Shown in pieces: positions 17,867 to 27,060 of a DNA stretch of 43,278 bases. The notes beneath the pieces are model-generated. The model was not told the DNA's origin. It worked only from the letters and a program-made list of their open reading frames with translations, and made no database searches. How positions within the stretch are numbered: the first letter of the stretch is position 1; each line of letters begins with the position of its first letter. The stretch is taken from assembly GCA_024226555.1 (NCBI GenBank), contig JAAELO010000508.1:1-43278 (forward strand), read 5' to 3'. Both the position numbers and the translations under genes were made by a program. This stretch comes from Desulfobacterales bacterium. GTDB lineage: Bacteria > Desulfobacterota > Desulfobacteria > Desulfobacterales > JAAELO01.

Positions 17867-18568
17867 TTACAAATGACTTACTGTCCTTGATAAAAGATCA
17901 CATAGCATTTGTGAGGTTTTTGAAAGAAATGTATCAAATTGTTCAACTGCTCCATCTCCTGCGCTATCGGATATCACTCTTATTATTACAAATGGGATTT
18001 TGTTAATATGACAGGTGAATCCAACTGCACCACCTTCCATCTCTGTACAGGCGGCACCAAATTCTCTCTGTAGCCATTTTATAGTATCTGGATTTGAGAC
18101 AAAACTATCTCCTGATACTATGGTTCCAACCATTAGTGCAGGGGGCTCACTCATGTTTTCTGCCATTTCATCAAAACCAATTGTTGCGGCATTAATTAAA
18201 TCAGGATCGGCTGGTGTTAAACGATCCTTATCAGTTAACTCACCATGCCTTCTGCCAAATGCTGTAAGGTCAATATCAAATTGAACAGCATGGGATGAAA
18301 TAACCACATCCCCCTGATTAAGATTCATTAATAACGCGCCTGCTACTCCGCCGAAGATAATTCTCTCACATTTGAACATATCTATCAGTATTTGAGTGCA
18401 GATTGCGGCATTAACCTTTCCCACATCACACTTAACAATAATTACTTCTTTCTCACCAAGCTTTCCCTTATGGAATAAATAATTTGCTTTTTCAATCGTT
18501 GTTTGATCTATCAGTCTCTCGCAAACAAGATCCACCTCTTCAGAAAGAGCACCAATAATCCCAATCAT
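17867..18568 (-). CDS. mtnN: 5'-methylthioadenosine/S-adenosylhomocysteine nucleosidase
   Basis: A 233-residue MtnN/Pfs-type nucleosidase that cleaves adenine from MTA, SAH and 5'-deoxyadenosine, the by-product of radical SAM enzymes. The start MIGIIGALSEEVD holds the catalytic acid region; VQFDIDLTAFGRRHGEL, GTIVSGDSFV, TEMEGGAVG (ribose-binding Met/Glu) and IRVISDSAGD (catalytic Asp) are all in family order. I set the start at ATG 18568; the frame is open 19 codons further up, but only from there does the protein match the family. A weak GGGAT ribosome site precedes it. It lies upstream of the AOR gene on the same strand. Confidence 0.9.
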   Translation of the reverse strand: MIGIIGALSEEVDLVCERLIDQTTIEKANYLFHKGKLGEKEVIIVKCDVGKVNAAICTQILIDMFKCERIIFGGVAGALLMNLNQGDVVISSHAVQFDIDLTAFGRRHGELTDKDRLTPADPDLINAATIGFDEMAENMSEPPALMVGTIVSGDSFVSNPDTIKWLQREFGAACTEMEGGAVGFTCHINKIPFVIIRVISDSAGDGAVEQFDTFLSKTSQMLCDLLSRTVSHL

Positions 18569-18642
18569 ATTAATATCCCAAATTAAAGTCTGTCTTTTTA
18601 ATAAAATGTTACGAACAAGCAACAATAATAATTAATACTTAA

Positions 18643-18665
18643 AGGAAACCTTTAATAATTTTAAT
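18643..18665 (+). repeat. Relic end of the GGGAACC repeat
   Basis: AGGAAACCTTTAATAATTTTAA resembles the left end of the family (GGGAACCTCTAATAATTAGAA) with several changes. No matching right end is visible before copy E starts 37 bases later. Probably a decayed insertion. Confidence 0.4.
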
Positions 18666-18701
18666 TGAAATACTGCGTTTATAAAGTTTACCGTTATTCA
18701 T

Positions 18702-18830
18702 GGGAACCTCTAATAATTAGAATTTTGGATGAAATACAAGGCATTTCCAAAAATAACGAGCCGATTTTATTACAGTTTTTTTTGGAAATAACAAAGGATT
18801 TCGCCAAAAGAGCAGTTATTAGAGATTCCC
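18702..18830 (+). mobile_element. MITE-like palindromic repeat, copy E
   Basis: Full 129-bp copy of the common type, left end GGGAACCTCTAATAATTAG, right end CAGTTATTAGAGATTCCC. Flanks TCAT (18698-18701) and TCTT (18831-18834) agree in three of four bases. It sits between two same-strand genes, mtnN and the cytidylate-kinase-like gene. Confidence 0.82.
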
Positions 18831-18886
18831 TCTTATCTTAAAACACAAAAGTTCAGTCAATTGTCAATTGTCAGGTTTTCTTAATC

Positions 18887-19549
18887 TTATTTTTTGAGTG
18901 TACACCTAATAACATTTGCTGCTTCATCAACACTGAAATGACTCATGTTAATGATCAGGTCATAGTTGTTATTATCGTTAATATCTCTGTAAAAATATTT
19001 CCGAACAAAAGCACTTCTTTCAGATTCTGTTTTATTTATTCTTTTAAGGGCTTCCTCTTTGGGAACAGAATACTCATTTACAACATTTTTAACTCTTTTT
19101 TCGAGAGGAGCTACAATTCTTACTCTTAACCCAATCTCAGGATTCACAGCAAAATTCCCCCCACGACCAACTATGATGGATTCACCATGACTTGCTATTG
19201 CACCCATAACCTGCATATATATTTTCATATACTGATCAGGCCATAAATGGTTTTTATCTACAACTGAATTTATCCATTCATTTAAAAGATTTAATCCCTT
19301 TTCATCAATAGTTTTAAGAATACTGAAATCTTTATTGGAGTTTTCAGCCATAAATTTAACAAGATCCTGATTGAAAAGATCGTATCCAAGGCTTTCAGCC
19401 AGCTTTGAAGCCACAATTTTTCCACCACTACCAGGCTCTCTTGAGATTGTTATCACCGATTTAACCTGTATATCCTGACTCTTTTCCTGTTTTTGTAAAT
19501 TCCACTTTTTAAACTGTTCATCTACTATCATCTCTCTTGAGCGTGCCAT
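18887..19549 (-). CDS. Cytidylate-kinase-like family protein
   Basis: A 220-residue P-loop kinase of the cytidylate kinase-like (AAK-type, Cmk2) family common in anaerobic deltaproteobacteria. Phosphate-binding SREPGSGGKIVASKLAE lies near residue 35, followed by LGYDLFNQDLVKFMAE and SIIVGRGGNFAV and a lid region KRINKTESERSAFVRKYF. The family usually coexists with a true Cmk, so its natural substrate is uncertain. The ATG at 19549 is fixed by GGAGG (complement of 19556-19560) six bases upstream; the frame is open 46 codons further but without a ribosome site. No operon partner is evident: it is separated from mtnN by repeat copy E. Confidence 0.85.
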   Translation of the reverse strand: MARSREMIVDEQFKKWNLQKQEKSQDIQVKSVITISREPGSGGKIVASKLAESLGYDLFNQDLVKFMAENSNKDFSILKTIDEKGLNLLNEWINSVVDKNHLWPDQYMKIYMQVMGAIASHGESIIVGRGGNFAVNPEIGLRVRIVAPLEKRVKNVVNEYSVPKEEALKRINKTESERSAFVRKYFYRDINDNNNYDLIINMSHFSVDEAANVIRCTLKK

Positions 19550-19816
19550 AAAAAACCTCCTTAAAAATTTGTTAAGGATTAAAGTAAGATGCTGAACCAA
19601 CAGATCAAAAGTGATCGATTTCAGGTTCAAATTAGAGATGAGTCCAAATCTGGATTTAGTTTTAGATAAGTCATTGCAAAAGTTCATTAATTAACTCGTT
19701 TGTTAAATAATTATACAACATCTGTTTACAAAAAACAATAAATCAAAAACATTATGAGAAGGAATTCTAAATGTTCATAAAATAGAATCAAATCATGATT
19801 TATTAGGTATTTACAG

Positions 19817-21445
19817 CTAATAATTTATAGAAATCAACAGAATTCTTTTACCTGAAAGAAAGTTCATAGCGAAGGATTGAATTATTTCTCCAGATATTCC
19901 ATTTTGAGATGTTGAGTTAAATATATAATATCTGTATGAAGGGGCGCCTGCACCAATTGTCCATACTCTTTCAGAAAGGGCAAGAAAATCCGGCCCTTTT
20001 AGCATCTCATCAATATAGCATGACGAAATTATACAAAAATCGGAGTATGTCCTGTTCCAGATCTGTTTTCCTTTATCCAGTTTTTCAACCTTAACTTTAC
20101 GGCTGCGATAGACCTCTCCGTTGTATCCAAAAAAGTAGCGAAACCATTTCTTATCCTCTTCACGACTAAACAGTCCGTCTATTTTTTTAGTTGTATTATT
20201 CCATATCTTATTCAACCATGAAGGTTTACTATATTTTTTCACACTCTTAATCAGGTATTGTCTTCCATCTAAATGCTTAAAAATTATCAGAGGTAATTTT
20301 GCATTTGATTCAATATCAGAAACTCTGCAATCTTTTGCGGGTATATTTACAAAAAGGTCCTGTTTTCTCCACTTACCACTCTTGAAAATATATGCTTGCA
20401 ACCATTTTTCATCTTTAGAAAAAAATGTTATTAAACCAGATGAATTAAGAACAGGTAGATGTTTAAACTTAGATTTTCCATTCAGATCTACTACTCCATT
20501 CTCACTCCATGAACTGTTTTCAATGTCATAATATAAATAGAGGGAACCTCTAATAATTAAAATTTTGGATGAAATACAAGGCATTTCAAAAAATAACGAG
20601 CCGATTTTATTACAGTTTTTTTTGGAAATAACAATGTATTTCGCCAAAAGAGAGGTTATTAGAGATTCCCTAGAGATTTTTGGCCTTTAAAACCCATATA
20701 AACCAGAAATTTTTTTCTCATTAATTTTGCGTACATCGTAAAAACTTAGATTCCCTTCGTCAACCTTTGATGCTTCTCGTGAGAATTTATAAATTTCTAT
20801 TTTATGTTTTTTAAATTTAAGATTGGTAGTTCGGGCATTCAGTCTATACAATACTTTATCACCTCGAACTCTATACTCAAGAGCAGCAATTATATGCTTT
20901 TTTACACCCGGTAGCAGAGCCAATGCGTAACTTCCATCACCAGTTTTTTCTCCATAGGGAATTTCATCAACTGCCTGCCATATATTCTTTCCATTAACTT
21001 TACGTGCTACAACCCCAACATTTCCGGCTTTATGGGTATCGAAATCCTTTCGCATTAAAAGCCCTTTTTTCTTAGTTCTTCCGGCAACACACAAAGTACC
21101 ATCTGGTAGATAGCTGTAATTCCCACGTATTGAGGTTTTAAAGAAATTTCGTTTAACTCCGCTGTTTTTTTCAAACCAATTCAAAACCTTTGAATTTCCA
21201 GACTTCAGATTTTGTTGAACAGCATTATAATATAGAGATCTACCCTTTTTAGTTTTAAGGGAGTAGTTTTTTTTATGAAAAATTCCTTTGAGACTTTTAA
21301 GATCATCTCTTCTAATTGCATCTGTTGCCTTGTCCTTAAATTCTGATGAGAATGTTATATTTGGAAGGATAAACAAAAACAGTAGAGCAAATTAGATTAT
21401 ACTTTGTCTACTGAATTTGTCTTTTATATTAATTTTTTTATCCAT
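19817..21445 (-). pseudogene. Broken gene for a secreted protein, interrupted by repeat copy F
   Basis: Read from ATG 21445, 19 bases after the ankyrin gene, the frame starts MDKKINIKDKFSRQSII, meets TAA at 21394-21392 and continues FALLFLFILPNITFSSEFKD: together a signal peptide with a stop in its hydrophobic core. The frame then stays open to 20687. A T-run at 20692-20689 is one base short of joining the frame that continues after repeat F and runs to 19817; with one extra T and the repeat removed, the product would read KISGLYGFLKAKNLYLYYD across the junction. So three lesions (stop, frameshift, insertion) appear to have hit one gene of about 490 codons. The part after the repeat has many Trp/Tyr-rich short segments. 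I recognise no family. Alternatively it was two genes. Confidence 0.6.
20542..20670 (+). mobile_element. MITE-like palindromic repeat, copy F, inside a gene remnant
   Basis: Full 129-bp copy of the common type, flanked on both sides by TAGA (20538-20541, 20671-20674). It splits the pseudogene at 19817-21445. On the minus strand the open frame of the repeat, starting TTG in CTTTTGGCGAAATAC, runs straight into the downstream gene fragment, creating a 276-codon chimeric frame. Confidence 0.85.
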
Positions 21446-21464
21446 TTTTACAATTCTGTTTAGA

Positions 21465-24400
21465 TTACCTTAAACTTTTTAATGCTCTTGAACTTAATTT
21501 CTTACTTGCTCTCTGTAATATTGTCTTGTTGTATTTGTCTTTTACTTTTTTATTTGCACCCTTTTTTATAAGAAGCAGAACCATTCTGGAAGTTCCATAC
21601 ATTGCAGCTCTAAAAAGAGGTGTCCATCCAATATTATCTTTGATCTCGAGCTTTGCTTTCTTATTAATTAAAAATTCTGCTATATAAGTACTACCTCCAC
21701 TTGCAACAATATGAAGTGGAGTCAAACCTGCACCATTTTTTGAATTAACATTGATCCCCTTTTTTATAAGAAGATCCAGAACTTTTTTATTTACATAGCT
21801 TTGTTTTTTGTCTGATGCGATATGGAGCAGAGACTGTTTTTTATATTTAGTTTTAACTTTACCACCATTTTCTATCAGATTTTTCAATCTATAATATCTG
21901 CCTTTTGATACCGCATAATAAATTGGAGTTTTACCTGCTTTATCCTTAGAATTAGGATCAGCTCCATTTTTCAAAAGAGAATATGTACTACTACTATCAT
22001 TCTTTATAACAGCCCAGTGAAGAGCTGTTCTTCCATTCAGATCCTTTTGATGAATATCGGTTTTCGCATCATTTATAAGTCTTCTTGCCTTTGAGTAGTT
22101 TTTTTTAATAAGCGCAAGGTGTAACTGAGTTTTTTTGTTTTTAGCCCCGGCTTTATAAAAGATATCTGAGATATCCATATACTCTTTACTATCTGCAAGC
22201 ATAAGAGGGGTTTGTTTAGCCTGGTTTTTAGCATTTACATCAGCCCCCTTAGCTATAAGTAACTCTATAAGCTTTCTTAATTCTTTTCTTTTATATCTGC
22301 TTTTTTCAGCCTTTTCTATTAATTCATGGAGTATTGAGTTTCCTTTTTTAGTTTTTACTTTAAGATTAGCACCCATAGTTGCTAACAACTTAATCATATC
22401 TGAACTGTTTTTTCTTGTAGATGCTGTAAGAACTGGAGTATTACCATTCTTATTTTTAATTTCCATCGAAGCTTTATTTTCAATAAGTATTTTTGCTAAT
22501 TCAATTTTATTTAAACGCACAGCTCTATGGAGTGGAGTATTTCCATATATCTCCATAATGTTGAGATCTGCACCTTTTTGCACAAGAGATTCAATGAGTA
22601 TTTTAGCATCAATTCCAATTGCTTTATGCAAATAGGAGTTACCATCTTTATCCTGAAAATCAATTTTACGAACGATCTCTTTATAACTACCTTTTTCAAG
22701 TTTACCACGCACTGGAAGTGCTCTGCCAAAAACGCTCTTATTCTTACCATACCAGACAAGCTTACCCTTATTAAATGAATATCTTGCACCTTTTTTGCCT
22801 TTTGACCGGCCTGACCAAACAGAATAATCTGAAATATCTATAGCATTTGAAACGTGATATCCATTACCGTTTAATACTTTTGGATTGTAAATAGTTTCAA
22901 GTTCTTTAATAGTAGGTACTCTCCAGTCACTATATTGACCAATTACAGCTTTTTTACAGTAATTTATTGAACCTTTGAAAGAGATATTTTTCCCATTATC
23001 TTTGCTTGCCCACATTAGATTTGTCTTACGATCAACAACATATCCATTTTTAATAACGAATCTATCGTTTTGTTTTGTCTTTACAGATGGCTCTATATTT
23101 TCAATCTCTTTTAAGATTCTTTTCTCTTCAAGCTGATTGAAATACTTTACAACATCACTCCTTTTTTTAGTCTGAGCAGCAAAAAGAGGTGCGTTAAAAA
23201 GGCCTCTGAATTTATTCCTGTCAGCGCCATTTTCAATCAAATATTTAACGATATCAAGTTTTCCGTAATATGCAGCATAGTAAAGAGCTGTTTGCCCTCT
23301 TTTGTTTATATGATTAACATCATAACCCTTTGAAACATAGTATTTAACCATATCAAGGGAATTTTTTCTGGGAGCATAAAAATATGGATATGATCCATTT
23401 TTATCTTTAACATCCATATTATGCTTCAAATCTTCAGCAAGGTATTTTACCGCTGCAAAATTTCCACAATCTGCAGCATAAAAAATAAGTTCTTTAGAGT
23501 TATCACCCTTACCAAACCTCTTTTTTATTACAGCACCTTTTTCAATTAGATATTTTGAAATCTCAATGCCATTGTCTCTTCTGCAAAAGGATGAAACAAC
23601 AGGAGATATATCGTAATTATTGACAAAATTAACATCTGCCCCTTTATCAACAAGTAGTTTAACAATTTCTAAAGTACCCACTGAAGTCGCAGCATGAAGG
23701 GGTGTCCATCCACTTTTATCTTTAAAATTTATATTCACACCTTTTATATTTAAAAGGACCCTGGAAAATTCATCTTTATTTTCTAATAGTGTTTTGAAAA
23801 GCAGTGACCTTCCATAAACAACAGTGTTAGGGCGGGCCCCTTTTTTTAGAAGGTAGTTAAAAATATCCAGATTTTTCTTACTTATAGCCATATACAGATG
23901 GTTTGAACTTTTTGCTGAATTATCAATATGTCCACCATTTTCAAGGAAAAACTTTACCCCACCTAAGAAGCTATATTTAACAGAATAGTTAAGATATTTT
24001 GCTCTGTCATTATTAGTGATCTGCTTTGATCCAAAGCTTTTCAGGAATTCAGATCTTTTATTCTTGATAATATCTCTGAAATGACTGGAATTAAAATTAG
24101 CTCCATGTTTTAGAAGTATATCGAAAAGTTTGTAATTTCCATTTATTATGGTTTTAGAAATTGGAGAATTATATCTTTTAATATTTGGGTCTGCACCTTT
24201 TTTGAGAAGAATCTCAGCTATCTTAGGTAGGTTCTTTTCAACAGCGATAAGAATAGGGTACCCATTGTAGGATTTTTTATTTGGATTGGCTTTAGTAAGT
24301 ATCAGTTCAACAATCTCAGTATTTCCAGTTATTATTGAAAGGGTTAATGGAGTTTCACCAAAACTGTCATTCTTATTTTTATATCTACTACGATTTCGAT

Positions 24401-24914
24401 AGCTAACCTTTTTTTCACAATCAGATCCATTATCTACCAATAGCTTTACCAAACCCGGTTTATTATTAATGATAGCAATATGAAGAGGGGTCATGCCCGA
24501 ATCATTAGATGAACGAAGGTCTCCCCTGTTTTCAAGAATAAGAGAACCTGTTTCAAAAACTCCATATTGAGCTGCTAAATGTAGGGGAGTGTTACCAGTT
24601 GCATTTTTTGAGTTTATAAAAAGAGAACCACCTGCTTTTATGATAAGGCCTGCAATATCGACTTTTCCGTTTTTTATTGCAAAGTGAAGAGGTTTATCAA
24701 CATCGGTTATATATTCATTAAGGTCTGCTGTTTTAATCAGTTCCTTTACCTTGCTGATGTTATTTTTGACAATAGCTTCTGCAAAAACATTCTCAAAACC
24801 GGATTCTTTATATTCAACCTTTATTGTTTTAGTTATGCTGTTTAAGTTGCTTTCATTTTTTACACACCCAAAAAATAAAAAAAATACAAGTATCAATGAT
24901 AAATATTTTCTCAT
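21465..24914 (-). CDS. Giant ankyrin-repeat lipoprotein with embedded DUF1566 domain
   Basis: A 1149-residue protein. The N-terminus RKYLSLILVFFLFFGC is a lipoprotein signal with Cys17 as the lipidated residue. Residues about 70-600 carry some fifteen ankyrin repeats (for example GNTPLHLAAQYGVFETGSLI, GWTPLHAATSVGTLEIVKLL, GQTALYYAAYYGKLDIVKYL). Residues about 618-738 are a DUF1566/Lcl-type domain (NGYVVDRKTNLMWASKD, YSDWRVPTIKELETIYNP, ALPVRG). Ankyrin repeats resume from about 757 to the end (GNTPLHRAV, GRTALHWAV, GLTPLHIVA, GWTPLFRAAMYG). It is therefore ANK-DUF1566-ANK, anchored in a membrane and built for protein binding. Its neighbour downstream is the broken secreted-protein gene, probably once co-transcribed. 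Partners are unknown. Confidence 0.9.
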   Translation of the reverse strand: MRKYLSLILVFFLFFGCVKNESNLNSITKTIKVEYKESGFENVFAEAIVKNNISKVKELIKTADLNEYITDVDKPLHFAIKNGKVDIAGLIIKAGGSLFINSKNATGNTPLHLAAQYGVFETGSLILENRGDLRSSNDSGMTPLHIAIINNKPGLVKLLVDNGSDCEKKVSYRNRSRYKNKNDSFGETPLTLSIITGNTEIVELILTKANPNKKSYNGYPILIAVEKNLPKIAEILLKKGADPNIKRYNSPISKTIINGNYKLFDILLKHGANFNSSHFRDIIKNKRSEFLKSFGSKQITNNDRAKYLNYSVKYSFLGGVKFFLENGGHIDNSAKSSNHLYMAISKKNLDIFNYLLKKGARPNTVVYGRSLLFKTLLENKDEFSRVLLNIKGVNINFKDKSGWTPLHAATSVGTLEIVKLLVDKGADVNFVNNYDISPVVSSFCRRDNGIEISKYLIEKGAVIKKRFGKGDNSKELIFYAADCGNFAAVKYLAEDLKHNMDVKDKNGSYPYFYAPRKNSLDMVKYYVSKGYDVNHINKRGQTALYYAAYYGKLDIVKYLIENGADRNKFRGLFNAPLFAAQTKKRSDVVKYFNQLEEKRILKEIENIEPSVKTKQNDRFVIKNGYVVDRKTNLMWASKDNGKNISFKGSINYCKKAVIGQYSDWRVPTIKELETIYNPKVLNGNGYHVSNAIDISDYSVWSGRSKGKKGARYSFNKGKLVWYGKNKSVFGRALPVRGKLEKGSYKEIVRKIDFQDKDGNSYLHKAIGIDAKILIESLVQKGADLNIMEIYGNTPLHRAVRLNKIELAKILIENKASMEIKNKNGNTPVLTASTRKNSSDMIKLLATMGANLKVKTKKGNSILHELIEKAEKSRYKRKELRKLIELLIAKGADVNAKNQAKQTPLMLADSKEYMDISDIFYKAGAKNKKTQLHLALIKKNYSKARRLINDAKTDIHQKDLNGRTALHWAVIKNDSSSTYSLLKNGADPNSKDKAGKTPIYYAVSKGRYYRLKNLIENGGKVKTKYKKQSLLHIASDKKQSYVNKKVLDLLIKKGINVNSKNGAGLTPLHIVASGGSTYIAEFLINKKAKLEIKDNIGWTPLFRAAMYGTSRMVLLLIKKGANKKVKDKYNKTILQRASKKLSSRALKSLR

Positions 24915-25036
24915 AAACCCTCTTAAATTTAGTCAAATCATCAGAATCAAACAATAAAAATGATTACATCACATTTTTTCTATAGAAAATCATATGAAAA
25001 TGCTCACATCCTGTATTATTTATTCTATTCTCTCAT

Positions 25037-25507
25037 TCATTTGAGATCCTCTTTTATCTGAATCATTATAAGCTCACCTTTTGCACAAATCTTATTTTCA
25101 CAGGTGAGGCTCACAGAAACCGTTACTTTTCTGTTCTTAATCTCTTTTACAGATCCTCTTATCTCAAGCTCAACTCCAAGAGGCGTTGGTGCAATATAAT
25201 CAACATTTAAAGATGCTGTAACAAATCTTGGCATTTTTCCCTTTTCCATTGTAATACCAAGTTCTTTTGCTTTTGCAGCAGCAGCAGTTGCAGCGCCATG
25301 ACAATCTATCAATGAAGCTATCAAACCACCATAAAGTATGTCCTTCATACCCCCTGAATATTTATCATCAGGAGTAAATCGGCATATACTTTCATCACCA
25401 TTCCAATAACTCTTAATTTTATGTCCGTGTTTATTTTCACAGCCACAACCATAACAGTGGGAATAATCATCCGGGTAATAATCCTGAAACGCCTTTTCAA
25501 TGTTCAT
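25037..25507 (-). CDS. Hotdog-fold thioesterase (PaaI-like)
   Basis: A 156-residue hotdog protein that would hydrolyse acyl-CoA thioesters. The core pattern GGMKDILYGGLIASLIDCHGAATAAA has the conserved helix with Gly-Gly and Asp of PaaI/acyl-CoA thioesterases; VTASLNVDYIAPTPLGVELEIRG is the typical beta-sheet following it. The N-terminal segment CYGCGCENKHGHKIK, with three Cys and two His, is seen in a subset of the family and may be structural. AAGGAAGG lies seven bases before the ATG. It stands alone. The acyl substrate is unknown. Confidence 0.85.
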   Translation of the reverse strand: MNIEKAFQDYYPDDYSHCYGCGCENKHGHKIKSYWNGDESICRFTPDDKYSGGMKDILYGGLIASLIDCHGAATAAAAKAKELGITMEKGKMPRFVTASLNVDYIAPTPLGVELEIRGSVKEIKNRKVTVSVSLTCENKICAKGELIMIQIKEDLK

Positions 25508-25686
25508 CGATAAACCTTCCTTAATTATAGTTTTACATGTATTTATTATGTCTTATGAATAGAAAGACTATAAAAAAAATGTAAAAAAAGGAAGAATTTA
25601 GTATAAATGTTGGGTATTACAGATAGAAATAAATATTATTTGGGTTTAAGCGGGAATGTTCAAGTAAGCCCCGTATGAACGAAGCA

Positions 25687-25827
25687 TTACTTTGCGTAAT
25701 TAGTTTTTTTTACTGTGGAAGGGTCAAATTTTCTGGCAAAATTCATAAATGCTGAACCTACGTAATATAGACGACATTCCTCATTTTTTTCATTCTCTTT
25801 TTCAGATTTTTTCTCTTTAGAACCCAC
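25687..25827 (-). CDS. Small charged protein, 46 residues
   Basis: A short frame with a strong start: TGGAGGTAATT directly before GTG 25827, stop TAA at 25689-25687. The product begins MGSKEKKSEKENEKNEE, a very charged, probably disordered head, then CRLYYVGSAFMNFARKF and a basic tail ending TNYAK. The good ribosome site and the change from charged to amphipathic composition argue for a real gene. No family recognised. It lies between the thioesterase gene and the mini-repeat G on the same strand as both neighbours. Confidence 0.6.
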   Translation of the reverse strand: MGSKEKKSEKENEKNEECRLYYVGSAFMNFARKFDPSTVKKTNYAK

Positions 25828-25904
25828 AATTACCTCCAGAAAAATATTTTTTTATAAAAGTAAATTTTAAGCTTCATGAATAATAACTCAATAATTTTAT
25901 TTAT

Positions 25905-25947
25905 AGGAAACCTCTAATAATTAGAATTTTGATGATAAGAGGTTCCC
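25905..25947. mobile_element. Minimal 43-bp derivative of the GGGAACC repeat, copy G
   Basis: AGGAAACCTCTAATAATTAG joined almost directly to GATGATAAGAGGTTCCC: both ends of the family with the middle deleted. TTTAT flanks both sides (25900-25904, 25948-25952), so the short form may have moved as such or lost its centre after insertion. Confidence 0.7.
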
Positions 25948-25979
25948 TTTATTTAATCATTGTAATTTGTTTTTTTAAA

Positions 25980-26129
25980 TCACTTGACTATGATATTAAC
26001 CGATCCACCAATTAAAAAATTCGCTATTTTCAACAGGAATTTTCCAAGTTTGACTCTTAACTTTTTAAGTTCTTCTGAACCAAGTTCTATTTCAAATCCA
26101 TTTTCTGTCTCTTTAATTTTTGTATCCAT
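25980..26129 (-). CDS. Small hypothetical protein, 49 residues
   Basis: Starts at ATG 26129 with AAGGAA six bases upstream. The product begins MDTKIKETENGFEIELGS, followed by an amphipathic, Lys- and Leu-rich helix (ELKKLRVKLGKFLLKIANF) and the hydrophobic end LIGGSVNIIVK. The frame stays open further up, but only from this ATG is there a ribosome site. It lies downstream of the holin gene on the same strand, with repeat copy H between them. A membrane-active helper of the lysis pair is possible but unproven; no family recognised. Confidence 0.6.
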   Translation of the reverse strand: MDTKIKETENGFEIELGSEELKKLRVKLGKFLLKIANFLIGGSVNIIVK

Positions 26130-26304
26130 TTTAATTCCTTTTTGTTGGCTAATAATTGTCCTTAGATCTAATGCGACATCACTCAATAACTTGTATATTA
26201 AATATTTGATATACACAGGAGTTGTTAAAATTCAGATATAATCTGCAACTAAGATTTTAATTATTAGACTACCTGTTATGACCCATCTGGATCTTTTAAT
26301 TGTT

Positions 26305-26431
26305 GGGAACCTCTAATAACTGATCTTTTTGCGAAACACAGATATAACAAAAATAAAACTGTAGTAAAATAAACCCGTTGTTTTTTGTTATGCCTTGTTT
26401 TTCATCAAAAATTCTAATTATTAGAGATTCT
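26305..26431 (-). mobile_element. MITE-like repeat, copy H (variant type)
   Basis: About 127 bp, left end GGGAACCTCTAATAACTG, right end TAATTATTAGAGATTCT with the last bases altered. Its centre AAACCCGTTGTTTTTTGTTATG matches copy C, not the common type (first 20 bases: AAACCCGTTGTTTTTTGTTA). ATTGTT lies outside both ends (26299-26304, 26432-26437). A further relic of the family lies just upstream at about 26252-26275. Confidence 0.75.
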
Positions 26432-26494
26432 ATTGTTTGTTTAGTTTTTCAATTTTTTAGTGCTTAAAGAATATGTCTATTTACTTCTGTAACA

Positions 26495-27058
26495 CTACCT
26501 CTTCTTCTTAAGCCATTCTTCAACAGATGTATTTTCTAAATTATCAATAATTTCATCAGTCTCTTTTCTGAACAATTCAAGATCTTTTTCATCCTGTTTT
26601 TGCTTCCGAAGATTGTCAATCTGTGCCTTCATTTGATTGAATTCAATATGACCAATTGCCATTTCTTTTTTTTCACGAATTTTATGAAGCTCTCTTGCGC
26701 AGAAGTAAAACCCTATTATTGCTGAAAGTACGTACCACATTTTTTCAGGTACTGTAGAAAGTCCCAGATTCAGGACCTGGAACTCTTCAGGATTTACATA
26801 TGACAGAATAAAATATGCTACAATTAATACCACAAAAAGTGGTCGAGGCATCCTGTTTATACCATCCCAAAATGAGTCCCATAAAGTTCTGTTATTTCTA
26901 TTATGAAATTCTGAACTAAAACTATTTTGAGTGTTCACATATTCATTATGTTTATAACGATCTCTTTCTTTCTCACTTCCTGTAAATGTCTGAACAACAC
27001 TGTTTACACCCTCTGCAACAGATTTCACAGTTTTTCCAAATATATCGAATCCAAACAT
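26495..27058 (-). CDS. Holin, GTA/3TM-type
   Basis: A 187-residue membrane protein of the kind described as holin of 3TMs for gene-transfer-agent release. After an amphipathic N-terminus (KTVKSVAEGVNSVV), the family landmark WDSFWDGINRMPRPLFVVLI leads into a first clear membrane segment (about 73-88); PEEFQVLNLGLSTVPEKMWY leads into the second (about 106-121), ending in the typical YFCARELHKIR. A charged coiled coil fills 125-187, longer than usual. The start is ATG 27058, seven bases after GGAGG; GTG 27061 is in frame but too close. It overlaps the end region of the endolysin gene, forming a two-gene lysis unit. No phage structural gene is present in the window. Confidence 0.8.
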   Translation of the reverse strand: MFGFDIFGKTVKSVAEGVNSVVQTFTGSEKERDRYKHNEYVNTQNSFSSEFHNRNNRTLWDSFWDGINRMPRPLFVVLIVAYFILSYVNPEEFQVLNLGLSTVPEKMWYVLSAIIGFYFCARELHKIREKKEMAIGHIEFNQMKAQIDNLRKQKQDEKDLELFRKETDEIIDNLENTSVEEWLKKKR

Positions 27059-27060
27059 CA

